This document shows positions 1-10,500 of a stretch of 64,000 nucleotides of DNA, piece after piece; within the stretch, counting starts at the first letter, position 1; every line of letters starts with the position of its first letter. The DNA lies in assembly GCF_027942865.1 (NCBI RefSeq), contig NC_134515.1, forward strand, positions 18,684,227 to 18,748,226, read 5' to 3'. Origin of the DNA: Odontesthes bonariensis. Its lineage: Eukaryota > Chordata > Actinopteri > Atheriniformes > Atherinopsidae. The notes beneath the pieces were generated by a model that saw only the letters and a program-made list of their open reading frames with translations, searched no databases and had not been told where the DNA came from. A program made the position numbers and the translations under genes.

Positions 1-270
1 TCATCACGCACTCCTACAATAGGATGCAGCTCACACAGGTCCCTCAATAAATCCCAGGCTGACACAAAAGCTGTCAGTGGACTGCTCCTGAATAGATTAA
101 TAAGATTTCCATAATTAGACAGGCCCCTGACAATAGGTTCCTTTTGGCTTTGTCTCAGGGCCAACTGGATTGTCCGATCCACGCACGTCTGCTGGATGGT
201 CTTCCACTACAATAGCCGCACAGACAGTAAGGCGGTCAGCAGAAGAACATCTGTCTCTCCTGGGGCCAAG

Positions 271-279
271 AACACACAC

Positions 280-346
<67 letters not shown>
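271..346. repeat. CA dinucleotide microsatellite
   Basis: About 38 CA units with one CG interruption near 283. All open frames overlapping it are repeat artefacts. Confidence 0.97.
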
Positions 347-348
<2 letters not shown>

Positions 349-2554
349 GAGTGGGAAGTTTCATGTGCATACACAGAAGGTTCTTATCAACCTCTTTGCA
401 GCCAAGTAAGACCATCAGTCAACAAAGGAGCAATCTCTTCACATTTATATGTGTATGCTTATAACTGCCTTGCATTTCAGTTCACAATAAACGCAACAAT
501 GCATCAGAAAAATTATAGAACATAAAATACTTTTTCATTGGAACTAGACTACAGAGCAACTTGTTTATCCCATAGCAATAAAAGCTTCCAAAAGAATCGA
601 ATTACCAGAATGTCCTTCTTCGTTCTTAATATATGTTTTTAATCTATAATCCTCCTCTAGAATCAGTGGGAGTTGATGGGATTGTGACATGAAAGAAAAA
701 TGTCCCAGAACTAGAGATGAAAAATGTTCTATGATGTAAGAAAATGTTAAAATAATGCAACTGGATTACAAAATTTACAAATTGTGTTTATTTTTGCATT
801 TTCATTTCTTATTTCTTTTTGTCTTTCTAGCATTGTACTTAAGCAAATATTGAGGTTGCTCTAATGATTTTAGTGCTATCCACAGCATACCCACATTGTC
901 CTGATTTCCTACTTCTAATCTTAGCTTTCTTCTTGTCCCTCCAGTGAATTAATCTACATGATGGCTCTGATTTAGGCAAATGTGTAGATTAGAGCTTGCT
1001 TAGTTTAATGCAAAGTGTTACTGCTCTAAAAACAACAATCAAGCAGAATGCAGGATCTAATTGCATGGAAAGGGCTAAACTGTGCTGCATCACTGCTGTT
1101 TTCATCATAAGTAAACGCAACCCAATCACTCATTTAACTCTGTGAACATACACTCAATGAATCAGAGTATAAAATACTTTTTTAAAAGGTTCATAGTTCT
1201 AGAATTAACAGAGAATTGGTTCTTCAGGTATGGGCAGCTGGTCATTACACTGGTCAGGGGGGTAGTGTACAACCCTGTGTTACTTCTACTTTGATGATGG
1301 AGTGGACAGCAGTTAGCCCGCCTCACTGAGTCCTCTAATATCTGCTCCAGTCCGCTTAGGAAGAACGGAGTGCCTGCTGTCCACTCTTTGCCTCCCTCCC
1401 TCCATCCCTGTCGTGTTCCATCCCTCCCTCCCTGCTGCAGGTTTTATGAGCTCCCCTGGGCTCTCATCCATCTCTGTCACACACAGGCCCCATTATTGGG
1501 GCAACTCACAAACTGGTTGGGCTGCAGATGGGAAGGGCCTGCAGGACATATATGGTTTCTGCAGCCTAGACAAAGACCTGCATGTCAGGCCACAAAAAGT
1601 ATGTGGTCATCTGGGTGTGGACGAGCCAATGTCTTCCGCATGTTTGTAAAAAAATACAAATGACTATAGTGTGAGAATGTCACAGTTTGCTGCAATGGGT
1701 GTGTGACTGTGTGGGATGGCTGAAGCTTAGGGAAGTACTTGAACTGGTTTGGCCACTGGGAAGTTAAGGCAGTGCATTTGAATATGAAGGACATGATAAT
1801 CCAATGGACATCTGGTCTTCTGGTCTCATCTGACTGAATAAACATAGGGTGTAATCTGAAAACACACATGTGAAGGTTTGGAAAGAAAGAGGCTAAAGTT
1901 TAGGAGTGAGCTACGGAGCAGAAGAGGAGCAGCAGAATCTTTGGCTGTGGATATTGAGATTTGATTTAAATGGCAATAAGAATCCTGGCTCCATACACAC
2001 AGACACCCATGAATAATGAATCATCAGGCGTCTGCTAAAGCAAAGGCAAAGTGCAGCAATGACGGCTTTTCCCATATTCTTTTTTACCTCTCTGTTTCTG
2101 GCAGGAGTAGTCCTTACCTCGGGGTAAATCGTGACAGTTCAATAATACCAAGCTATGTGTGGAATGTCAAGCTAATGCCTCAGCAAGAGGCAGCGCTTCA
2201 TGAAATAGATGACTCTATAGTATAGTAATATAGAAATATTGACACATGCATTATGCATTTGAACAAAGGTTTTTCAACTACTCATTGTATGTGTGTGAAA
2301 ATAAGACCATTGAATGAGGGAACAAAGAGATTTATGGAACTTTTTTTTCCTTTTTTTTGGCTGCCTTCTCTCCTGTTAAGTCAGTGATGATCAATCAGAC
2401 CTCGAACGGTGCTGAAGTCAGCCAGAGGAACAGACATTCCACTTTCCCAATGTTCCATAGGAGACTGTGCTGATGAATAGCACACTATGCTGCACTTCCA
2501 ATTGCCCCCACCTCCCTCTCTTTCTTTCTCACTCACTCTCTCCACAACACTGTC

Positions 2555-2591
<37 letters not shown>
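2555..2591. repeat. CA dinucleotide microsatellite
   Basis: A perfect CA run of about 18 units following a pyrimidine-rich stretch. Confidence 0.95.
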
Positions 2592-2593
<2 letters not shown>

Positions 2594-3223
2594 CTTTGCC
2601 TCTCCCTTCCTCCCTTATTCCAGCAAGCCATTGGGCCGATGAAGCTCTGGTGTACGGTGGGTGGGTGGATAGGTGGGTGGTAGGTGGAGGTGCAGAGCAC
2701 AGAGAGCAGTCATTCAGAGCAACATGCACTGGGAGATAACAAAAGCCCCTCTGGGAGATCTCCAGATGCTACTAGTAGAGGGACTAGCAGTGGGATATTA
2801 TCGCTACGCCAACATAAGCTGGGAAACTACAAAACAAAACACATACATCCCACTGATCTGCTTTCATACTCTCTCTTTTCTGTAGCCTTTCTCTGCCTCC
2901 CTTCCACCTCTTCTTCACCTTCCTCTCCCTCTTTGGGAAATTTGACCTCATTCTGTTGCCATGCTTGAAAAAAAGATTCCTTTGCAAACACAAGATAGGC
3001 CATTTCTTGCCACTGACTACTTGGAGAGGAGGGGGTTTTGACCACACGTGTCATTATGCACACAATAGTGAGGAAAATAGTCTTCAGATGCTCTAAAGTT
3101 CTGTCATACTGAGTGATCTATATGAAGCTAAATGTTGGATGAAGCAGCACTGAGGTTATACTGAGCTAATAGATCTCAAAGCCACTCTTAAAGCACTGTC
3201 ACAAATGCAAAACTTTAGGTTAA

Positions 3224-4143
3224 AGGAGAACTCCGGGGCATTTGAAGCGCATTTCCACTGCTAGAGGTTGTCAAATACTGATAGTAGGACACAGACAGGT
3301 GCAAATCTGCGCTCCCTGTGTGGAGATCGCGCTGTTCGCTCAGCCTGTCATGCGAGGCTAATACGTGGTGGCTAAGGGGCAAGCGCTAACCCTTCCACGT
3401 AAAACAACAACTTGCACACTACAGAAACGTCACACCACTTTATAAACCATCCGACAATAAAGTCACAAGCCTTACCATCAAAACCATATGCATGGTTCTC
3501 ACATTACTGGCATGGGGACGTTACAAAACAACTTTATAAACAGCATGTAACTCACCGGTTAGTTGTACGCTCGCGCATGTGAAAGCCCAAAAGAGTCGAT
3601 GGACGATAATCCCATATACAAAGCAATTATCTTCTCTAGAAAAACTGCATTCAAGTATTTAAAACATTACAACAATATTACTGGGCATGTATTGTTGTAA
3701 TGTTTTAAATACTTGAATGCAGTTTTTCTAGAGAAGATAATTGCTTTGTATATGGGATTATCGTCCATCGACTCTTTTGGGCTTTCACATGCGCGAGCGT
3801 ACAACTAACCGGTGAGTTACATGCTGTTTATAAAGTTGTTTTGTAACGTCCCCATGCCAGTAATGTGAGAACCATGCATATGGTTTTGATGGTAAGGCTT
3901 GTGACTTTATTGTCGGATGGTTTATAAAGTGGTGTGACGTTTCTGCAGTGTGCAAGTTGTTGTTTTATGTGGAAGGGTTAGCGCTTGCCCCTTAGCCACC
4001 ACGTATTAGCCTCGCATGACAGGCTGAGCGAACAGCGCGATCTCCACACAGGGAGTGCAGATTTGCACCTGTCTGTGTCCTACTATCAGTAGTTGACAAC
4101 CTCTAGCAATGGAAATGCGCTTCAAATGCCCCGGAGTTCTCCT
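3224..4143. mobile_element. 920-bp fold-back (palindromic) element with TTAA target duplication
   Basis: The left arm (3224-3677) and right arm (3690-4143) are each 454 bp and are reverse complements with only a handful of mismatches visible by eye. They are separated by a 12-nt spacer (3678-3689). Termini begin AGGAGAACTCC and end with its complement. Both sides are flanked by TTAA (3220-3223 and 4144-4147), the target duplication used by the piggyBac and Kolobok superfamilies. No transposase is encoded, so this is a non-autonomous fold-back element. The near identity of the arms points to recent insertion or continuing arm-to-arm gene conversion. The superfamily is an inference from the TTAA only. 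Confidence 0.9.
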
Positions 4144-4422
4144 TTAAAAGAGATTTTTTACTATTTTTAGATGTTGTATAACTTCAGAATCAGGGATGCT
4201 GCTCATGAATGTGAAGATATTAAACTTTTATTTAGTATTATCTATTTAAACTCACGGTGGAGAAAGAAACATTTCCATTCCTGTGTCTGGAAGCAAATGA
4301 TGAATTTCTTTTTATGAACACACATACAGCTCAGTTTTCATTACTGCTCCATGAATATCATATTTTCTGACATAACTACGTTTATAATAAAAGTTATTTT
4401 CCCTGTGTGTTTCTATCATCAG

Positions 4423-4433
4423 GCCTGTTAAAG
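4423..4433 (+). other. fignl2: fignl2 splice acceptor and end of 5' UTR
   Basis: A pyrimidine-rich tract ends in CAG at 4420-4422, and the exon starts 11 nt before the ATG. The reading frame stays open upstream to a GTG at 4407, but that part lies in the intron. Human FIGNL2 also starts at the MHW methionine, so the start at 4434 is preferred. Confidence 0.75.
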
Positions 4434-6470
4434 ATGCACTGGAACCCAGAGCATGCCCATTCCCTCAGCCAGTGGCCTGAGCAGCACCTGGATGTCTCCT
4501 CCACCACCTCCTCTCCAGCCCACAAGTCAGAATTCTACTCTGGCCGCAGCCGTGGCTCCCACAACTACGCCTGGGCCAACGATGACATCTCTGCTCTCAC
4601 AGCCTCCAACCTGTTGAAGCGCTATGCTGAGAAGTATGCTGGTGTGCTGGACTCACCATACGATCGGAATCCTACTGTTGGCACCTACCCAGAACCAGGA
4701 ACCTTTGGAGGCCTTAATGGCCAGAAGACAGAGCTGGAGCCCTGGCCACTGACGCACAGCACTGATGCCTCCTATCCCTTGGTTCCACCTGGAGGTCATG
4801 ACAGCATTTCAGGCTCCAAGACTGCAGGCACATCAACAGGCCCTCCAGGGGTTAGCAGTGTGTCAGTAGTGAACAGTAATCTCTCAGACTCTGGGTATAG
4901 CGGCAGCAGCTCTTGCAATGGTTCCAGCGAGTACCCCTCTAGTTACAATGGCACCTATCTTTCCTCAGGGTTCTGTCCACAACCCAGTGCAGCACTTCCC
5001 TCTGCCTCAATTCATACTCTCCAGCCTACCCCAACTCTGGTTCCCAGCTACAGCCCTACTACACCTGTCTATAACTATCCTCCTAGCACATACCCTCCCC
5101 AGACCAGCCTTGCTCCCAGCTACAGTCACTCCTCTGCCACTTACCTCCCCTCAGGTCTACCAGCCCCTACCCCTGTTCCCTCTCGGCCCACAGTGGTAGG
5201 AGGCAGCTACAGTTACCACAGCACCAATCTTGGGACAACTGAATCTGCAGGGACATTGAAAAGAAAAGCATTTGAGATGAGTGTAGAGGAAGATGACAGT
5301 GGAGACAGGTCTCGATACAGAAAATATAGCTATGACCCCTTGAAAGCTGGAGGAAACTCTCCCTACACTGTAAATGACAAAACAGAGTGTCGGGGAAATG
5401 GCTTCAGCAGCTCAGGCAGTGCAGACCCTCATACTTTCAAGTCCAACAAGCCTTCCTCCCAGCCCCTGGTGTCTCCTCAGTTTGGGGCAGGAGGAGAGTA
5501 CAGCCCTCCACCAGGCATGACGGGGGAGAATGGGGTGGCAGAGCAGGGTTTCACCCAGCAGCAGCAGCAGCACCACTCTCAGGCACTCAAACGATCTCCA
5601 TTATGCACCCCAACTGTTGAGACCTTGAAGAGCCCAGATCCCAGACTGCTGGAGCTTGTCAATGAGGAGTTACTGGACTGCATCCCAGCACTGGGCTGGA
5701 GTGAACTGGTAGGGCTCACCCATGTCAAGGTTGCTCTGGAGGAGGACTTGCTCTGGCCCGTGTTGAGGCCCAGTCCAGTGGTTCGGCCACCAAGAACCGT
5801 CCTGCTGTTTGGCCCCAGGGGAGGGGGAAAGACAACACTGACTCGTTCGTTGGCCTCACAGTTGGGGGCTTCTTTTTACCGTGTGAGTGGAGCCACGCTT
5901 GCCTCTAAAGGCAAGCTTGAGGCTGAGCACATTCTGAGTTCCCTGCTGCAGGTGGCATTGGCACGGCAACCCTCTGTGGTGCTGCTTAGTCAGTTGGAGG
6001 CCATGGAAGAGGAGGGGTTGAAGCAGATACTGCTGAGTACCCTGGAAAAAGCCCAGGTGGGGACCACAGGTCTAGTGATTCTTGTATGTGCTACTGGAAG
6101 GCCTGATCTACTGCAAGATGCAGTACATCGAAGCTTTGCCAAGAGATATCATGTTGGCTTGCCAGATGCGGGTATGCGCCGACAGGTGCTGCTGCAGGCG
6201 CTGACGCCCCAAGGCTGCAGCCTGAGTGAGAGGGAGCTGAGCACTGTGCTGCAGCGCACGGAGGGCTTCTCTGTGTTGGAGCTTCTGCAGCTCAGCCAGC
6301 AGGCACTCTCTTCAGCATCCTCCCCAACTGGAGCTATGCATGGTCTCACCACATCTCCCAAACCTCCAAACTTTACAGACTTTGAGAATGCCTTCTGCAA
6401 GGTGCGGCCACACACAACTGCAAAAGAACAGGACACTTGTATAGAGTGGAGCAAGATGTATAGCCACTGA
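4434..6470 (+). CDS. fignl2: fidgetin-like protein 2 (AAA-family, microtubule-severing relative)
   Basis: One uninterrupted coding exon of 678 aa. The N-terminus (MHWNPEHA, SQWPEQHLDVSSTT) and the block NDDISALTASNLLKRYAEKY match the fidgetin/FIGNL2 family. The start at MHW and the overall pattern fit FIGNL2 better than FIGN. Residues about 100-400 are low-complexity, rich in Ser, Pro and Tyr, with a short Gln run. The C-terminal AAA module starts near residue 420. Walker A is GPRGGGKT (460-467) and retains Lys466. The Walker B region reads VVLLSQLE (about 515-522), with Ser519-Gln520 where active AAA proteins have Asp-Glu. The arginine-finger region reads HRSF (565-568), and the aromatic pore loop is not recognisable. 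The domain ends in a Vps4-like C-terminal segment (EWSKMYSH). Mammalian fidgetins sever or depolymerise microtubules and affect cell migration. Whether this protein hydrolyses ATP is doubtful. The human orthologue lies on 12q13, like those of the other genes here. Confidence 0.94.
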   Translation: MHWNPEHAHSLSQWPEQHLDVSSTTSSPAHKSEFYSGRSRGSHNYAWANDDISALTASNLLKRYAEKYAGVLDSPYDRNPTVGTYPEPGTFGGLNGQKTELEPWPLTHSTDASYPLVPPGGHDSISGSKTAGTSTGPPGVSSVSVVNSNLSDSGYSGSSSCNGSSEYPSSYNGTYLSSGFCPQPSAALPSASIHTLQPTPTLVPSYSPTTPVYNYPPSTYPPQTSLAPSYSHSSATYLPSGLPAPTPVPSRPTVVGGSYSYHSTNLGTTESAGTLKRKAFEMSVEEDDSGDRSRYRKYSYDPLKAGGNSPYTVNDKTECRGNGFSSSGSADPHTFKSNKPSSQPLVSPQFGAGGEYSPPPGMTGENGVAEQGFTQQQQQHHSQALKRSPLCTPTVETLKSPDPRLLELVNEELLDCIPALGWSELVGLTHVKVALEEDLLWPVLRPSPVVRPPRTVLLFGPRGGGKTTLTRSLASQLGASFYRVSGATLASKGKLEAEHILSSLLQVALARQPSVVLLSQLEAMEEEGLKQILLSTLEKAQVGTTGLVILVCATGRPDLLQDAVHRSFAKRYHVGLPDAGMRRQVLLQALTPQGCSLSERELSTVLQRTEGFSVLELLQLSQQALSSASSPTGAMHGLTTSPKPPNFTDFENAFCKVRPHTTAKEQDTCIEWSKMYSH

Positions 6471-7550
6471 AAAGGCAGCCAGTCACTGTACTTGGACTGC
6501 ACTACGACCCTCTCTGTGCTTTGACATAGAAAGCCATGGGAATGTTTTGCTGTTGTTCTTTTTAATTACAGATTATGCAGCCAAAAGAGCCAGAGAAGCT
6601 CAACAATAGGGGAGCGCTGACAAAGTTTTTTCACTGGCATAAGCATACCATGGTGTGCTGTTTTTTTTTTTTTTTGCTTGGAATACCTGCAATATTTTAT
6701 GTTTCCCAAAGAAAAGAAAGGTGAATAGGCCTTGTTGAGTGGGATGGTTTATTAGTGGTGTGGTCTATGGGAAAATCAGATAACTATTTGGATACTCTCC
6801 AAGATCCTGATTAGCTTGGTCTAGGACAAAATCAATTATTTGTTGCTAGGTGACGTGGTCCAAGATTATGGATAATCTGGGTTTGGAAAATTCCCCCACT
6901 GGCTGCTACTCTCAGGATCCTATTTATTTCCAGTCCATTTCCATGTTATCGTAACATTGATTTAAGTCATTGGATTGTCACTAACCATTGAGTGAAAAGG
7001 GCTTGGGATCAGCAACACTTTAGCAAATTTTGACCAAAAACTTGTCAAACCCAATACATGATCAAAAACGTGCAGTAAAAATTCTCAAAATGGACTGGTT
7101 CTATGAAACAATAGCCTCTTAATATTCTTGATAGCTTCCTACCAAATCATGACACAGCAGCTAATCCTTGCTATTTTAAGATGCATTATATTCAATGCAT
7201 TCAATTCAATGCAACCAGCCTGGAGTTGTATTGTAAAAGTGAAGCTTGTTTGGTTGCAGAACGTCTTCTCACACATCCTTATTTAATACATCAATGGCAC
7301 TGTGCTCACACTTAACTTGATAAAAGTAACTTGTAACCTGCTGTATTATTCACATTCCACATCAATTGCAGTTTTCCTGAGAATCTCACATACTGATCAC
7401 CATGTGCACATCCAGCTTCTCCCACAGCATGTCTGTTTCCCTATTACACTTACTCCTTTTGTTTTCATAGTATGTAGTCTTGTTTGAAATGCTCAGGAAG
7501 AATTTCTTTACCTCAGATATATGAATAAAGAATGTATGTAATCATAGGGT
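6471..7550 (+). other. fignl2: probable fignl2 3' UTR
   Basis: AT-rich non-coding sequence follows the stop codon. A canonical AATAAA lies at 7524-7529, making a UTR of roughly 1.05-1.1 kb. The end is inferred from this signal alone. A 15-T run occurs near 6661-6675. Confidence 0.5.
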
Positions 7551-10500
7551 CTTAGAAAAAAGTGGCGCGGATCGAGATAGAGGAACGAGGAGAAACCAGA
7601 CAGTAATACCCACTGCAGCTGGGCCTGTACCTCGGGAGAGAAACTTGAATATGCTACAAAGAGTAACATTGAATGTAATTCAGGTATTTCAAAGGATATT
7701 TGATGCCATAAATCCATGTATTATTATATATGAATATATAAATACATTTTTTTCTGTTCTATTACCCTTTATTTTTATTGTAGTTTATGGTGAAGTGATG
7801 ATTGTCTTCAAGAAATGCGATGTAGAATACAGAAAAAAATCCCCTTTTGTTGGACAAACTGCTTGCAAATCACATGTTATCTAGTGTTTACATATCCTGT
7901 ATATGCATGTATACTCTATAGTTTTACTGGTGCAAAATTTCATCTAAAAATGTAAATATAACGCACTCACAGTGGAAATTTGAGCACAAAAAAACATCCA
8001 AAATGATGACAACACAGGTGCAAAAAAGGTTCAAACAAGTTGTTACATGTGACTTCTAACATATCCCAGAGTCTTATCATGCACAGCTAATGTATACATA
8101 TGGTGGATGAAGCCAACATGTAGACAATCCAGGAATATCTCTCTATTTGCTGCAGTTCCTCATTTCTGATTTAACAAGCTGGAAAAACCCAGTCACTGCT
8201 CTGCAGGCATAAAGGTTGCATGTGTTACTGTTGCCATGGTTCTAAGGAGGTATACACAAGATGATGTAATATTTCCGACCATTCTTTCTTCCCTCTGTCT
8301 CCCTGTTCCTCCCACCCTCATCATTCTTTTTCTTTTTCTCTCTCCCCAATGCAATCTCATTAGATTGGATTGCCCCCTGGCCACAAGCTTCAGTGACCAT
8401 GTGGCGTTGTATCTTTTCTCCACTCGCCACCCCCCTGATACCAATTCCTTTGGAATGAAAGTGGGCTGATTGATGTCCAGCAATCCTATATCGCAGTGCA
8501 ACTTTCCCTTGCCAGCTGGTGGCTTCAGTCATGCCATACAGCCAGATCAATCAGAGTGACCCCCGCTGTGCATAGTGATCACTGTTTCAGAAACTGGAAA
8601 CAAATTTACAAATTACAGAAACGCCCATGCCTCAAGCAGCACCATTCAGATAACGCCAGCAATTATTCATGTGTAATTCCAGAAATGAAATAATAATGTC
8701 GGCTTTGAGCAACAACATTTTTATTCCTATTAACATCTCTTCTACTGACAGTTTGTCCAACAAAACAAGTTCTTATTTTGTGCGTTTTGATCTGCTACCG
8801 CAGCAACTTTGTTCTTGGTTATTGTACATTTTCTGTAACAATTTCTACCTCATTTTTGCGGCATATTGTACATGAAAGTATTTATTTCATGTCTTTTTGA
8901 TGTCTGTTTTAAAAATGACAATGTTCTTGAACTGTAATAGTCTACCTCAGAAAAGACTGTATTTTAAGAGAAGAGTATCACACAATATTAAACAGAATTT
9001 GTCAATATTGCATTGCGACTGTTTCTTTACTCCCAGCCCAACTCTGATTTAGGTTGTCAGTTCCAGAGTGCAGAAATTAGGATGGAGTCTCTGCATTTGT
9101 CATTTAATTCCGTTACGGTCAGCATAATTCCTTAAACTGATCTCATAACTTGTCATATGTGGACTCATCAGATTACATTATTAGGTTTTCATTTTATTTT
9201 AGCATCAGCTTGGACTGGCTTCACACAATCAGCAGAGGAAATCAGTCTGAAATGGAAACAGGTGCATTTTTCAAGGGTTCAGGTATGCTACTGTTTAACT
9301 TAAAACTAAAAAATTTTGCAGTTGTTCAGGCTGAACTTGTGTGCAATGAAGACAAAAACAAAGGCAGAGAATACTGCTGGGTTTTGTGCATCTGTGTGCA
9401 AATAATTTTGCTGGCTTATGTGTACATGTGTATCCCTGTGTGTTTAGTAGCTTTCAGACCAGCAACAGAAGCAGTGCTCACATACCCCTGAGGCTGCAAG
9501 CCCAGCACAAGAGCCCAGAGGTCCTTCATCCCTGTCACTGTCTGTAAACAACAGATTGTCCCAGCGGTCTTCCCAGTGCTATTTCTGGCCTTTCCTCACA
9601 TCTTTCAAAGACCCAAAACTAACTGAGAATTGTAGAAGTAAATCTGAGTGATGAAGAACTGAAAGTTTACAAGACGCACAAAACAGGATCCATCTTTTGT
9701 AGAAAGCATAGTTCAAAACATCTGTGACTGAATCCCGGTAGAGAAGCAGTGCGGCTAGTGTTAATGACAAGAGTAATTAATTGTCTAATAATGATGCATA
9801 GCTCTGTTGTAAGCACAACCTTGTGCAGCAGCTGTCCTTCATCCTCTGGTGAAGGATAATCGTTTCTGCAGCTGTTTGAAAATTATTTCCTATCTTTTGC
9901 TGTCACCAACTAAATAACAGAATCAGCGGAACAACCCAACCTTGTTTAGAAAGAATAGACAACATGGTAATGTGACATTAGACTGGGACTGAAGGAATAT
10001 AATCTCTAGATTGTGGTTATAAGAGTTACATTTCTTTAAAATAGTCAAATATAAACATCTTGTAATAATATAACAGATGGACTCTAAATAAAACGAGGTT
10101 ATCGACTAGCAACTCTCACAAATAAAGTTGATAAGGCTTCCACTTTTGGATTGCGTTTGAGGAAGCTTCTGTGATGATCACTTCATACAATGAGAATGTT
10201 CCAAAAGTGACTGCTCTCTGTCTATATTCTAATTTCTGAGAGTCAATTTCCATTCAGTAAATGACAGAAAACCTCTTTGTCCTTTTTGTTCTAAAGTGAG
10301 TCCTGTCCTCCAGGAAGTCAATCATTTTCTTCTCTCTGTTGATTGGAGGTAATTAGGTGAGCAGAGTTTGTAATTGGATAGTAAAAGATGCTAATGAGTT
10401 GCTGTCCTATTTACTCATACTGTGGCAATGAATAGCGGGACAAGGCTCAGCCACATCACCCAAGCTTTGGTAAGAAAGGAAATTTCTCAAAAATAGAATA

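Larger units (their letters stand above)
1..3219. other. non-coding DNA upstream of fignl2
   Basis: I see no credible coding exon here. The open frames are short and are either driven by CA repeats or lack recognisable domains. The stretch holds two CA microsatellites (listed separately) and pyrimidine-rich patches near 1380-1440 and 2500-2600. fignl2 begins with a splice acceptor at 4421-4422, so an untranslated first exon and promoter must lie upstream, either in this stretch or before the window. I could not identify them. Confidence 0.6.

Noticed and set aside
115-525. Open frames with poly Cys-Val or His-Thr
   Set aside because: They are translations of the CA microsatellite. The same applies at about 2381-2739 and 49513-49842.
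1370-1663. Plus-strand frame of 97 codons
   Set aside because: The sequence is proline- and cysteine-rich from a CCTCC-rich tract. There is no domain and no splice context.
4407-4433. GTG at 4407 as the fignl2 start
   Set aside because: It lies upstream of a good splice acceptor at 4421-4422. The family starts at the MHW methionine.
4434-6470. Assignment as fidgetin (FIGN) itself
   Set aside because: The start MHW..SQWPEQHLDVSSTT and the degenerate Walker B with SxLE match FIGNL2. FIGN has a short upstream coding exon and a different motif pattern.
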